NCBI RefSeq assembly: GCF_030296775.1
Contig: NZ_AP027742.1
Location: 2,046,001 to 2,110,000 of the forward strand
Length of the DNA: 64,000 bases
Direction of reading: 5' to 3'
DNA from: Claveliimonas bilis
GTDB lineage: Bacteria > Bacillota > Clostridia > Lachnospirales > Lachnospiraceae
Part shown: in pieces, positions 34,639-44,226 of the stretch
Layout: every line of letters starts with the position of its first letter
How positions within the stretch are numbered: the first letter of the stretch is position 1
Position numbers and translations under genes: made by a program
Notes under the pieces: model-generated
Told to the model about the DNA's origin: nothing
The model's input: only the letters and a program-made list of their open reading frames with translations
Database searches by the model: none

Positions 34639-35943
34639 TTATAAAACACTGCTCTTTCGTCCCACATAATTCAGCAAGCGCATTAAATCCACCAAATTAA
34701 CAGTGCCATCTCCGTTAATATCCGCTGTTTTAAGTGGTTCCGTTTCCAAAAGTTCCTTCCTCCCAATATGATTCAAACACATCATAAGATCGACTAAGTT
34801 AATGTAGCCATCTCCATTAATGTCTCCCGCCTTCTTCTCTATCTCTCCAGAAGAAGGGTCATACACATAATCTGTATCAGAGGCTTCCGGCAATTCATAT
34901 AGGAAATTTACTCCCGAACTATCGGGTGAATCCGGAATATGATCTGTAAAGTTTTCATTTCCTACCAGGAAATAATCATGCTGAAACTCTTCATAGAACT
35001 GATCGTCCCATGTAGCATCCAGCCAGTAGTATAGCCCGTCATCCATCTGCACCATGTTCCAGGCATGTCCGCCCCCGGCATATCCTGTCACATATATATT
35101 CTCAATATTATAAGAATTCATCATAACCTGCATCACTTTCGCATAGCCTTCACATACCGCCGACCGGCTGGAGGTCATAGCACCTGCAATAGAATGAGAA
35201 ATTGGTATTGTGGTATCTTCTGAATATTCAATATCTGCAATCAAAGTATCATGGATATATAGCACTTTATTGTAGATATGATCCTGGTCTGAAATTCCAG
35301 ACTGATATACTGTCTCTGCTGTGTTTACTATCTCATCTAATGTATTTCTGCGAACATCACCATCAGCGTATTCGTCATACGTCACGACCTCTAAGGTACG
35401 GCCGGAGTATAAGACACTGTTCGCCAACCAAAAATACTGGGGATTATCGTTCCGGAATGTAAAGTAAACTTCTGTCTTTTCATAGCCTGTCAAATCAGTC
35501 AGACCAAGTTCTGACAGATTAACTGTAAATGCTTTTGCATACTGATTTTCACCGACCGATACTGTCGACGCATCTGACCCATCTACGGTAAACTTTCGGC
35601 ACTCTTCATTCAATTCACGATAAAGTGCCTGCCTTTGTTCTCCATGATCTCTCTTTATCATATCCTGATACCCGTAATCTGATCCATATTCTAAAAATGG
35701 ATACTGAGCTCCTGCCTGTGCATCCTGACTACCCTGACTCTTTTCTTCCGCACTCCATTCGTCAGCCTGCTCATCAGATATTTCAATCCCAACCAATGCT
35801 TCCAGATCTCCTATGGCTTCACGCAACACATACTCTTGTGCATGAACTTCAGAGACATTTCCGGCAAACCATATCAGACAGATAACAAATAAAATAGTCC
35901 TTATCCATCTGCGAATTATTCTGTAGTTATCTTTTATCCTCAT
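34639..35943 (-). CDS. Secreted transglutaminase-like protein with dockerin
   Basis: A 434-aa exported protein. The ATG at 35943 follows AAGAGGG by 6 nt; an in-frame GTG at 35961 has no good site. A signal peptide is seen at about 10-35 (TILFVICLIWFAGNVSEVHA). A transglutaminase-like core lies at about 215-330 with the Cys in SAVCEGYAKVM, His in GGGHAWNMV and Asp in WLDATWDD as a Cys-His-Asp triad. The C-terminus (about 370-434) is a type I dockerin with two calcium loops (DINGDGYINLVDLM and DINGDGTVNLVDLM). It is 43 bp downstream of a second dockerin gene. A scaffold or surface cohesin partner is expected elsewhere; the substrate is unknown. Confidence 0.85.
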   Translation of the reverse strand: MRIKDNYRIIRRWIRTILFVICLIWFAGNVSEVHAQEYVLREAIGDLEALVGIEISDEQADEWSAEEKSQGSQDAQAGAQYPFLEYGSDYGYQDMIKRDHGEQRQALYRELNEECRKFTVDGSDASTVSVGENQYAKAFTVNLSELGLTDLTGYEKTEVYFTFRNDNPQYFWLANSVLYSGRTLEVVTYDEYADGDVRRNTLDEIVNTAETVYQSGISDQDHIYNKVLYIHDTLIADIEYSEDTTIPISHSIAGAMTSSRSAVCEGYAKVMQVMMNSYNIENIYVTGYAGGGHAWNMVQMDDGLYYWLDATWDDQFYEEFQHDYFLVGNENFTDHIPDSPDSSGVNFLYELPEASDTDYVYDPSSGEIEKKAGDINGDGYINLVDLMMCLNHIGRKELLETEPLKTADINGDGTVNLVDLMRLLNYVGRKSSVL

Positions 35944-35986
35944 TTTGTACCCTCTTTTCACTTAACTATCTGACTTAATCAAAGGA

Positions 35987-38578
35987 TCATAGCGCAGATG
36001 TCTTTCTCCCTACATAGTTCAACAGTCTCATCAAATCTACAAGATTCACTGTTCCATCTCCATTGATATCTGCCGCTTTCAAAGCCTCACCTTCCAGGAG
36101 TTCTTTTCTTCCCACATGGTTCAGGCACTTCATCAAATCCACAAGATTGATTTGTCCGTCTGCATTGATGTCTCCCGTTGTTCCGCCTTCGATATGAATC
36201 TGATAAGCTGCCGTCAATTCACCATCCGCAGTAGTTACCCTGATTTCTACACTCCCAGCTCTTTGTGCTGTTACAATTCCAGACGGATCCACCGTGGCAA
36301 TTTTTTCATCACTGCTTGTCCACACTGCATTTTCTAAAATGCTGCCGGAAGGATAACATACAGGATCCTGCCAATAGTTTCCCTCCTGATCAATTTCTAC
36401 ATTATTATTTATAAAATACATATTTTGAACTGCCGGCAGAATGGTTTCGTTAATTACCGCAATTCCCTTTTCCTTCAATGTCTGAATATCTGCATTATTC
36501 AGCGGAGTATTGGACACATTGATCTCCTGCAAGCCCTCTAAATCTGTCAGTACAGACAATCCGAAAATCATATTTCCGGACAGATCCAGTGTCTGCAATT
36601 GCTTCAGGTTCTGCATATGCGCCAGATCTTCTTCTGTCAGATTCGTACATGACAGATTGACACTGATCAAGCGGGCCAAAGTCTCCATCCAATCTAATCC
36701 CTCCAGGGGATTTCCTTCCAGCGACAGCTGCTGAAGATTTATGTAAGTCTTCAATGCCTCCGCTTCTGCTATTGCATTGTAAGACAGATCAAGGCTTACC
36801 AAACTCTCCGCTTTCGCCAACGCATCTACACTGTTGATCTTATTATTTGAAGCATTCAGTACTGAGAGCTTTTCCGTGTTAATTCCATCCAATGATTCAA
36901 GGCCGCATCCGCTGATATTCAGTTCTGTCAAATTCACAAGGTCTGATAAACCTGACAAATCTATTTCTTTCATAGGATTATCTGCCACATTCAAATACTG
37001 TAGATTCTGCAGCGTTCCTGCCGTTCCGAAAACCAGGATTTCATTTCCGCTGACGTCCAATCGTTCAAGTTTAGTCAGTTTTTTCAGCGAAGACAGGGTG
37101 GTCAGTTCATTATCCGCAAGCTGCAGCTCCGTAAGTTCTCCTAAAGAGGCAAGCGCACCCAGATTAGAGAGGTACTGTCCGCTGGCGTCTAACTTTTTTA
37201 AATTCCGCAGCCCAAATATAGGCGACAGATCAGTAATCTCATTATTTGCTATATCCAGTTCTTCCAGGTTATCAAAATACTGAAGTCCGTTTAAATCTCT
37301 GATGTATCCGTCTGAAAGATCCAGATTTGTGATTTCATCAGCCTTACTAAAATCCGGTTCTCCCGATCCATCGTCCCCCAGAACATCTATCAGTTCTTGC
37401 CGCAGCCAGTCATCTTTTACAGTCGGCGATAAAGCGGGGATCACAATTTCTTCCTGCTCTTCTTCCGGTACTTTTATACTTTCCGCTGAATGATCCGCTG
37501 CTTTGACAGACATGGTTTTCGCACTTTTCGAAAGTATATCCAATACCTTGAAGCTCTTCTTTAAATCCTGAACACTTTTACTGTCACTGGTGTTCAACAC
37601 TGAAGAATCTATGCAGACATTTTTTACTGCTTTTTCTACAAATTTCTTTACTACGGACGTTGTAATATCCCCCCAGCCAAATGTGCCTTGCAGGACTCCA
37701 GCAATACCACCGCTAGCATATCCGATAAGCTCACTCTTCATATTTTCAGCCAGATATTTTTGAGCCTTTTCTGAAAATTCTTTTACATTTGCATTTGATA
37801 CGATTCCCACAGTTGAGTCATAAGAAGCCCCGTCCACATTTAGATACACAGCGTTCACCCCGCCAAATCCAAATGCAACGCCTTTACTTTTCAGGACACA
37901 CTCCTTCCCGTTTATCTCAAATCGTAATTCCTGCTGCACACTGGATGACTCCACAAATCCCTCGCAAAGAGGTGTATTCAGTGTGTTGATCCATACAGAT
38001 GCCAGCGCGTTTACAAATTGATTTTCTTCTGCTGTCAGCTGACTGCTATTGGACTGAAAAGCGCTCTGTGTCGCTACGCCCCGGAACGCGCTTTCCACAT
38101 TTGCGCTCCAATTGGCGCTCTCTGTAGCAGAGGACAGATTTTGTCTGGCTGCAAATGTCCATTTCGAGGTATTCACAGTACATGTATAGGCGCTTATATA
38201 ATTTCCGCTTTCCAAAGCCATCTCCTTGAATACGCTCTCGTCTTCTACATACAGTTTCCCCAGGCAGAATTTATCTCCATCTGCCTCAAGGGAAACATCC
38301 TGCTTCCCATAGAACACAACATTGAAATTGCCGCTTTGAGAAATAAAGCTGCTTTTATTTCCCTTCCCATCCTTTTCACTGGAAGCAGAGAGGACACTAT
38401 GTGCCGCAGGAATATGGAAGAGGAGTACCTTGAGATGAGCCGTCTCGTGCAGGACCGTTCCATCCACATGTTTCAGACAGGCGGGCACCCTTCCATCTTG
38501 ACAAACGCAGAGCTTTCCGCCAGAGTCATAACTGAATTTATCTACAGATAAGCTGTACTCTGCTACTGCCAGGTACAA
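35987..38578 (-). CDS. LRR/Big2/dockerin protein, apparently 5'-truncated
   Basis: An 863-codon frame whose only possible upstream start is a TTG at 38578 without a ribosome site. The frame stays open without any ATG into the terminator of the msmX-like gene, and no signal peptide is found, so the 5' end has probably been lost. The remaining parts are an N-terminal region of unknown type (1-420, rich in S, T, N), an internalin-like leucine-rich repeat array (about 425-690, NLDLSDGYIRDLNGLQ), a Big2-like domain (about 720-790, WTSSDEKIATVDPSGIVTA) and a type I dockerin (about 795-863). The dockerin is nearly the same as in the next gene. It is expected to have been a secreted adhesion or binding protein. 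Confidence 0.72.
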   Translation of the reverse strand: MYLAVAEYSLSVDKFSYDSGGKLCVCQDGRVPACLKHVDGTVLHETAHLKVLLFHIPAAHSVLSASSEKDGKGNKSSFISQSGNFNVVFYGKQDVSLEADGDKFCLGKLYVEDESVFKEMALESGNYISAYTCTVNTSKWTFAARQNLSSATESANWSANVESAFRGVATQSAFQSNSSQLTAEENQFVNALASVWINTLNTPLCEGFVESSSVQQELRFEINGKECVLKSKGVAFGFGGVNAVYLNVDGASYDSTVGIVSNANVKEFSEKAQKYLAENMKSELIGYASGGIAGVLQGTFGWGDITTSVVKKFVEKAVKNVCIDSSVLNTSDSKSVQDLKKSFKVLDILSKSAKTMSVKAADHSAESIKVPEEEQEEIVIPALSPTVKDDWLRQELIDVLGDDGSGEPDFSKADEITNLDLSDGYIRDLNGLQYFDNLEELDIANNEITDLSPIFGLRNLKKLDASGQYLSNLGALASLGELTELQLADNELTTLSSLKKLTKLERLDVSGNEILVFGTAGTLQNLQYLNVADNPMKEIDLSGLSDLVNLTELNISGCGLESLDGINTEKLSVLNASNNKINSVDALAKAESLVSLDLSYNAIAEAEALKTYINLQQLSLEGNPLEGLDWMETLARLISVNLSCTNLTEEDLAHMQNLKQLQTLDLSGNMIFGLSVLTDLEGLQEINVSNTPLNNADIQTLKEKGIAVINETILPAVQNMYFINNNVEIDQEGNYWQDPVCYPSGSILENAVWTSSDEKIATVDPSGIVTAQRAGSVEIRVTTADGELTAAYQIHIEGGTTGDINADGQINLVDLMKCLNHVGRKELLEGEALKAADINGDGTVNLVDLMRLLNYVGRKTSAL

Positions 38579-38586
38579 GCGAACAC

Positions 38587-38630
38587 AAAGCGCCGCCTCA
38601 TCCTCGTATTCTGAAGATGAAGCGGCGCTT
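38587..38630 (-). terminator. Terminator of the ABC sugar-transport operon
   Basis: AAGCGCCGC (38588-38596) pairs with GCGGCGCTT (38622-38630), with an inner TCATC/GATGA pair. It lies about 25 bp after the stop of the msmX-like gene, and the truncated LRR gene begins at its edge. Confidence 0.8.
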
Positions 38631-38655
38631 CGTTCCTTTTATCTGTTGTGATATT

Positions 38656-39738
38656 TTATATTCTCTCCTCTGTCTGAGCGTCAAACAGATGGATCTTGTC
38701 CTTTCGGAAGTTGAAGTGCACTCTGTCTCCTTTGCGGATGGGAGTGTCTGCCGCTGTTCTGACTGCCACAGTTCCCCCATCGTGATCGAAATACAGATAT
38801 GTCTCCGAGCCCAGCATCTCATAGACACGGACCTTGCTTTCTACTCCCTCGTCCGCGATCAGCATATCCTCCGGGCGCACGCCGATAATGACGTCCTTCC
38901 CAAGCTCGCTTTTTTTCTTTACCCGGTCAGCCATGTCCGGGGGCAGCTCGATCTGCATACCCGCTGTGCTGACATAGACCTTCTCATAGCGCATCTGGCA
39001 TCTGCCTCTGAAGAAATTCATGGGCGGCATGCCGATAAATCCTGCCACGAACACATTGGCCGGTTCATTGTACAGCATTTCCGGGGAGGCGATCTGCTGG
39101 ATCTCGCCGGCTTTCATAACCACGATCTTTGTCCCCAGCGTCATGGCCTCTGTCTGGTCATGGGTCACGTAGATAAATGTACTGTTCAGTTCCCTGTACA
39201 GCTTCTGAATCTCCCTCCTCATCTGGGTCCTGAGCTTGGCGTCCAGGTTGGACAAAGGCTCATCCATGAGAAAGGCCTTCGGCTGCCGCACGATGGCGCG
39301 CCCCATGGCCACTCTCTGCTTCTGTCCGCCGGAAAGCTCTGCCGGCTTTCTGTCCAGCACCGCTTCCAGTCCCAGGATCTTTGCCACTTCCTCCACTTTC
39401 TGTCTGCGTTCTTTTTTCGGCACATGCTTCAGCCTCAGGCTGTATGCCATATTCTCCGCCACTGTCATATGTGGATAGAGAGCATAATTCTGGAATACCA
39501 TGGCTATATCCCTGTCGCAGGACTGTACATCATTCATCTTCTTCCCATCGATCACAAGAGTGCCGTCGGAGATCTTCTCCAGACCGGCAATCATGCGCAG
39601 GGTGGTGGATTTTCCACACCCGGAAGGTCCTACAAAGACCACGAAATCCCTGTCCTGTATATCCAGGGTAAAATTCTTTACCGCGGTAACTCCATCATCA
39701 AATTTTTTATAAACATGGTTTAACTGAATTTCAGCCAC
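38656..39738 (-). CDS. msmX: MsmX/UgpC-type ABC transporter ATPase
   Basis: A 360-aa carbohydrate-type ABC ATPase. Walker A is GPSGCGKST (37-45), signature LSGGQKQRVAMGRAI (about 134), Walker B AFLMDEPLSNLDA, and H-loop in YVTHDQTEAMTL. The C-terminal about 130 residues form the TOBE-type regulatory domain of this family. It energises sugar or glycerol-phosphate importers and is often shared by several. Here it is the last gene of an operon with a binding protein and two permeases, 39 bp after the HAD gene, so it is probably their dedicated ATPase. Symbol given for the family. Confidence 0.88.
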   Translation of the reverse strand: MAEIQLNHVYKKFDDGVTAVKNFTLDIQDRDFVVFVGPSGCGKSTTLRMIAGLEKISDGTLVIDGKKMNDVQSCDRDIAMVFQNYALYPHMTVAENMAYSLRLKHVPKKERRQKVEEVAKILGLEAVLDRKPAELSGGQKQRVAMGRAIVRQPKAFLMDEPLSNLDAKLRTQMRREIQKLYRELNSTFIYVTHDQTEAMTLGTKIVVMKAGEIQQIASPEMLYNEPANVFVAGFIGMPPMNFFRGRCQMRYEKVYVSTAGMQIELPPDMADRVKKKSELGKDVIIGVRPEDMLIADEGVESKVRVYEMLGSETYLYFDHDGGTVAVRTAADTPIRKGDRVHFNFRKDKIHLFDAQTEERI

Positions 39739-39777
39739 AGCTATTCCTCCTTGTCATCCGTGTCTGATCTGTTTTAT

Positions 39778-40509
39778 TTATTCCATCCGCTCCAGAAGCT
39801 GCGGCAGCTCCTGGATGGAATTCAGAATATAGTCCGCCTCGCCCCGGAAGTCTTCCTCGCTGCTGACGCCGCTTAAGACTCCAATGGCAATGCCGCCGTT
39901 GTTCTTTGCAAACACAACATCATTGTAAGTGTCTCCCACCACGGCGATCTCCTCCGGTTTCAGATGAAATTTGTTCTGAAACTCCAGGAACATATCCGCC
40001 TCCGGCTTGGGTTTTCGGATACCGTCATCGGCTCCTACATAGTCAAATTCCTGGTATGTGCCCAGCTTTTTCAGACAGCTCTCTGCCGAGTACAGGGTGT
40101 CAGCCGTGGCAAGTCCCACGCAGATCCCTTTTCCTTTCAGATCCCGCATGACCTGTCCGATATCTGTCAGCTCTCTGTAGCTGATGTCTCCGCTGGTGAC
40201 ACTCCCGTTAAAGAGCCGCTCCAGCTGCTCCTGAACCCTGCCGGTATCCAGGACAATGCCTTTTTCTTCCAGCGCCCGGCAGATATCTTCCGCGATCTCC
40301 TGGTAGGACTTGTAGGCAAGCGCACCTTTAGGATCCACTTTCCCGTCTTCCACGCCCATGGCCCGCAGCACATAATCGGTCATCTGCGCGTTGTCGTCCA
40401 GGTTGTTTTCTCGTAAAAACGCCGGAGTCACTTCCAGAGCCGCCTTAAGCCACAGGGAGAAAAAATCCACCAGGGTTCCATCTTTGTCAAATAAAATTCC
40501 TCTGATCAT
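39778..40509 (-). CDS. HAD-family phosphatase
   Basis: A 243-aa haloacid dehalogenase-like hydrolase: nucleophile and base in FDKDGTLVDF (8-17), a helical cap of the phosphoglycolate-phosphatase type, lysine in GIRKPKPEADMF and the metal-binding VVGDTYNDVVFAKNNG. It should hydrolyse a small phosphate monoester. Its place between a CehA-type hydrolase and the ABC ATPase suggests it removes phosphate from the imported compound. The substrate cannot be read from the sequence. It starts 2 bp before the end of the neighbouring gene. Confidence 0.85.
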   Translation of the reverse strand: MIRGILFDKDGTLVDFFSLWLKAALEVTPAFLRENNLDDNAQMTDYVLRAMGVEDGKVDPKGALAYKSYQEIAEDICRALEEKGIVLDTGRVQEQLERLFNGSVTSGDISYRELTDIGQVMRDLKGKGICVGLATADTLYSAESCLKKLGTYQEFDYVGADDGIRKPKPEADMFLEFQNKFHLKPEEIAVVGDTYNDVVFAKNNGGIAIGVLSGVSSEEDFRGEADYILNSIQELPQLLERME

Positions 40510-40511
40510 AT

Positions 40512-41999
40512 TTATGGTTCATCCATCATCTTATTTATTTCGCCGAATGTGCGATATCTGGATATCTTCTGTCCCTTGAACACAGGGTTCATGTAACCAA
40601 GAAGCTGCTTTTTGCTGCTGCGGATCTCCAGACGTATCCACTGCCACTGCCTTTCTTCCAGGTCTGTCTCCGCCAGGACTTCCCAGGCGCCATTTCCCAG
40701 TTCTTTTACTTCCAGCTTCTCAAAGCTGCCGTTTTTCACAAGGGAGATCTCCGGCTGTTCAGAAAGCCCCTCCACGACAGCCTGTATGGTGACTGTCCTG
40801 GCTTCCTCCGGAAGTTCGTCCCCGGGCAGGAATGTTTCTCCTGCCGCATGGATCACCGGCGTCATTTTACAGAACCGGGTCACACACATATGTCCCGCCT
40901 TCACGGCTGTCATCAGATTTTCCGGTGACAGATCGCCGCAGCAGACCCATGTAGCCGGATCGCCGGGGATAGACGGAAGATCCGCCCCCTCGTAGCGCTC
41001 CTCCACCAGATTGTGTGAGTCGCTGCCTCCCACACCGTAGATCCTGTGTCCGTCCTGCCACAGCGCGTCCAGAAAGCGCACCGCCTTCTCGTTGGAGTCC
41101 GGAGCGTCTGTGTACGTGGGATCATTGATGATCTCCAGGCAGTCTATGTCGCGCAGATCCGTCTGTTCATAGAGCCATTTCCAGATGGTGAGGAAAGGAT
41201 GATTGATGCTTGTGATCCAGTGATTTCTTCTGGCCTCCTGTATGGTCTCCTCCATATAGGTATCCACGATCTCCTCCCCATTGTGGGCCACGATGTCCAT
41301 GATGCGCTCCGGCATCTTTGTGATACCAAACAGGTTCATGTGCCCTTTGTCCGTCGTCACTTCTATGCCGGGAAGGATACACAGGGATGTATTGCACCAT
41401 CCTGTGTGCATCAGGTTGTGCTCTGTCGGCACGTAGAAATCCATCTCCATATCCTGTGCCTTCTTCATGGCTCTTTCCAGGGACTCCTTGCCGTCAGACA
41501 GCCTTGTATGGGTGTGGAAATCACCCTTGTACCACTGCTTTTTCGTTCCACATATTCTGTCCCAGCGGTACTTCTCCGGCGAGATAGCCAGCCCGTCATC
41601 CACCCAGCAGGTATCCATCGGATCTGAGACAGCGCCCTTTTCATCGGACACTGTCATGGTGATCTGTCCTTCTCTTTCCCCCAGTCTCTGGTTCAGATAT
41701 TCTGTGAAAATACCAAGTCCTACCTGCCATGTGCCCGCCTGGATCCTGCCGGGCACGCCTCCGATTGTGGTATCCTCCGGTCCTGCCCCGATGCCCAGGT
41801 TCTGTTCTCCCCAGGCAAGCTGCTTCTGCAGCCGGACGCGGCCGTCTGGATCTTCCACAATGATAAAGCTCATGTACCGGAACTCATCCGGAAGATCCAC
41901 CTGGATATACAGGTTTTCTGTATCACAGGGAACCTGTACCGGTTCCCTGTGCAGATTGTCCGCTTTGCGGCTGATGGTAAATGTCAGTGTCTCTTTCAT
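40512..41999 (-). CDS. CehA/McbA-like PHP-domain metallohydrolase
   Basis: A 495-aa protein; the ATG at 41999 lies 1 bp after the stop of the binding-protein gene. Residues 1-165 form a beta-rich N-terminal domain (GVPGRIQAGTWQVGLGIF). A PHP domain follows with metal ligands in YKGDFHTHTRLSDG (about 180), PTEHN, LPGIEVT, SINHP and GGSDSHN. CehA/McbA-type members hydrolyse phosphodiesters or esters with a metal centre. The context with a HAD phosphatase and an importer resembling the glycerol-phosphodiester type suggests a two-step attack on an imported phosphodiester, as an inference. Confidence 0.8.
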   Translation of the reverse strand: MKETLTFTISRKADNLHREPVQVPCDTENLYIQVDLPDEFRYMSFIIVEDPDGRVRLQKQLAWGEQNLGIGAGPEDTTIGGVPGRIQAGTWQVGLGIFTEYLNQRLGEREGQITMTVSDEKGAVSDPMDTCWVDDGLAISPEKYRWDRICGTKKQWYKGDFHTHTRLSDGKESLERAMKKAQDMEMDFYVPTEHNLMHTGWCNTSLCILPGIEVTTDKGHMNLFGITKMPERIMDIVAHNGEEIVDTYMEETIQEARRNHWITSINHPFLTIWKWLYEQTDLRDIDCLEIINDPTYTDAPDSNEKAVRFLDALWQDGHRIYGVGGSDSHNLVEERYEGADLPSIPGDPATWVCCGDLSPENLMTAVKAGHMCVTRFCKMTPVIHAAGETFLPGDELPEEARTVTIQAVVEGLSEQPEISLVKNGSFEKLEVKELGNGAWEVLAETDLEERQWQWIRLEIRSSKKQLLGYMNPVFKGQKISRYRTFGEINKMMDEP

Positions 42000-42000
42000 T

Positions 42001-43299
42001 TTATAACGCGTCCAGCGCCTCCTGTGCTGTTTCCTGTGCTGCGTCCAGCGCCTCCTGTGCCGGAACATTCTCCAGCTCTACCTGGTCTGCCGCGATCTTC
42101 AGTGCGTCAAGGATCTTGCCTCCCGTCGGGTCTACAAGGGCTGATGTGCCGTGCATGGACTGCTGCAGAGGTACAAGTGCATGGGGGTTCTCATCTGTGT
42201 AGGCTTTGAAATCCGGCACTTCCTGTGTGGACTCACGCACTGCCACGTATCCTGTAGCCATGGACCATTTTGCCTGGTTCTCCGGTGTTGTGAAGTATTT
42301 CATAAATTCATACACGCCCTGCTTCTCTTCATCAGAGGATCCCTCCAGCATAACAAGCTGCAGTGCGTCTGCTGTAGGTGCGGACGGATTGTCGCCAAAT
42401 CCCGGCTGCTCGATGGCTCCCACAATGCTGAAGTCAAGGTCTGCCTGGTCTCCTGAGGATCCTGTGTATCCGCCGGCCTTGTTCTGAAGCACATCGTCAA
42501 TGGTTGTATACCAGTACTCCCATCCCTGTCCACCGGAATGTACTTTCATGATCTGGTCATCGTGGATCCACTGACGGAAGCTCTCCCACACATCTACCCA
42601 CTCTGGTGAGTTGATCAGACATGTCTCCCCGTCCTCGCTGATCAGGGAAGCGCCGTTGCTTAAGGCAGCATCCACCAGGTTTGCGTAGCCCCACATAGGC
42701 TCCCAACCGATGACAGAGCCGTCGTCTGTAGTGATCTTCTCTGCTGCTGCCTCAAGATCTTGCCATGTCTTGATGGTGGTTGGGTCAATGCCTGCGTCTG
42801 AAAAGATCTGTTTGTTGTAGTACAGTACCTGTGTGGTTCCATATGCCGGAAGGGCAAACAGCTTTCCGTCTGCATCCACGCCCTGCTCATAGAAAACTTC
42901 AATGTAGTCGTCTTTGTCAAACTCATCATCAGCCTCTACATACTCGTTAATATCTGCCACAAGGTTCTTTTCGGAAAGGTTTCTGGACTTGTCTGTGTCA
43001 AGAAGTGCCATGTCCGGCGCGTTCTTTCCTGCAATACCTGCCTGAAGTTTCTCATATGTCTCTGTGTAGTCTGCCTGGGTTGTAGTCGCTACCTCGTACT
43101 GATCCTGTGAGGCATTGAAATCATCCACGATCTCCTGGAATACATTTACAGCCGTCTTTCCTCCGGAATACCACAGATCGATCTGGATCTTTCCGTCTGC
43201 TGTGGTAGTTGTCTCAGAAGCGGAGCTACCGCCGCAGCCAGCCAGAAGAGAGGTTGCCATTGCGCATAATAAAAGTGCTGATACAATTCTTTTTTTCAT
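42001..43299 (-). CDS. Extracellular solute-binding lipoprotein (sugar ABC transporter)
   Basis: A 432-aa family 1 solute-binding protein. Lipobox LLAGC puts the lipidated cysteine at C22. The mature protein has the usual two lobes (IQIDLWYSGGKTAVNVFQEIVDDFNA; LFALPAYGTTQVLYYNKQIF; a C-terminal VDPTGGKILDALKIAADQVE). It captures a sugar or sugar phosphate outside the cell for the permeases upstream. The last 25 residues contain an imperfect repeat (ALDAAQETAQEALDAL) coming from a short DNA duplication near 42010-42060. It is 75 bp downstream of the permease gene. Confidence 0.88.
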   Translation of the reverse strand: MKKRIVSALLLCAMATSLLAGCGGSSASETTTTADGKIQIDLWYSGGKTAVNVFQEIVDDFNASQDQYEVATTTQADYTETYEKLQAGIAGKNAPDMALLDTDKSRNLSEKNLVADINEYVEADDEFDKDDYIEVFYEQGVDADGKLFALPAYGTTQVLYYNKQIFSDAGIDPTTIKTWQDLEAAAEKITTDDGSVIGWEPMWGYANLVDAALSNGASLISEDGETCLINSPEWVDVWESFRQWIHDDQIMKVHSGGQGWEYWYTTIDDVLQNKAGGYTGSSGDQADLDFSIVGAIEQPGFGDNPSAPTADALQLVMLEGSSDEEKQGVYEFMKYFTTPENQAKWSMATGYVAVRESTQEVPDFKAYTDENPHALVPLQQSMHGTSALVDPTGGKILDALKIAADQVELENVPAQEALDAAQETAQEALDAL

Positions 43300-43374
43300 G
43301 TCATTTCTCCTTTTTTGTTCAATTCCTTTTTTACTTTTCCTTTATTCAGTTAAAAATAATCTATGTAAGAGGGA

Positions 43375-44211
43375 CTAGCCCTTCATACCCGTATCTCCGC
43401 CGATGCCGTTGATAAACCATTTCTGGGTAAAGGCAAAGAGGATCAGAAGCGGCAGGACGATGATGGCGCTTCCCGCCATAACAAGGGGCCACTCGGTTCC
43501 GTAGGCGCCTCCTTCGATAAAGAACTTTCTAAGTCCCTGGGACACCAGCATTTTCTCGTCTGTGTCCGTGATAAGGGACGGCCACATGTAGTTGTTGTAA
43601 CAGGTGATAAAATTCATAAGTCCCATGGTGATAAAAGAGGACTTTGTCATGGGGCACACCACTCTCCAGAGGATCTGCCAGTGGCTTGCCCCGTCTATCC
43701 TGGCCGCCTCGATCATTCCCGCAGGCACCTGCATGAAGGCCTGTCTGAGAAGGAAGATGCCGAATATGCTGACACATCCCGAGATAATAAGGCCTGTGTA
43801 TGTATTCAGAAGTCCCCAGTTGGCCAGAATGATGTAGCTGGGAATATAGGTGGCTGCCGTGGGCAGCATGTACGTTCCCATGATAATGGCAAACAGAACT
43901 TTCTTACCCTTAAAGTTCATAAACACGATGGCATAGGCGATCATGGCCCCTGTGACAATCTGTATCAGCAGTGTAAATGCAGATACATACAAGCTGTTTG
44001 CCACGTATTTCAGAAGCGGGGAGTTAAAGATGACTTCATAAAAATTCTGCCACTGAAATTCTGCCGGGAAGAAGGCAGACACATCCATAACTTCCGCCTT
44101 TGTCTTCAGTGCACTCAGCACCATCCAGATGAAAGGGAACACTGTAAATACGCAGAACACAAGAAGTATGATGATTTTTCCTGTCTTTTGAATTCCTGTT
44201 TTTATCTTCAT
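43375..44211 (-). CDS. Carbohydrate ABC transporter permease (MalG/UgpE-type)
   Basis: A 278-aa inner-membrane permease with six hydrophobic helices. The N-terminal FTVFPFIWMVLSALKTKAEVM and the EAA loop EAARIDGASHWQILWRVVCPM (about 180-200) are typical of the MalG/UgpE group. It pairs with the neighbouring permease to form the channel. The EAA loop is where the ATPase docks. It begins 15 bp after the other permease. Confidence 0.88.
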   Translation of the reverse strand: MKIKTGIQKTGKIIILLVFCVFTVFPFIWMVLSALKTKAEVMDVSAFFPAEFQWQNFYEVIFNSPLLKYVANSLYVSAFTLLIQIVTGAMIAYAIVFMNFKGKKVLFAIIMGTYMLPTAATYIPSYIILANWGLLNTYTGLIISGCVSIFGIFLLRQAFMQVPAGMIEAARIDGASHWQILWRVVCPMTKSSFITMGLMNFITCYNNYMWPSLITDTDEKMLVSQGLRKFFIEGGAYGTEWPLVMAGSAIIVLPLLILFAFTQKWFINGIGGDTGMKG

Positions 44212-44226
44212 ATTTTTTCCTCTTTT

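Noticed and set aside
38617-39723. A 368-codon plus-strand frame over the MsmX-type gene
   Set aside because: Antisense to a clear ABC ATPase; histidine- and leucine-rich shadow.
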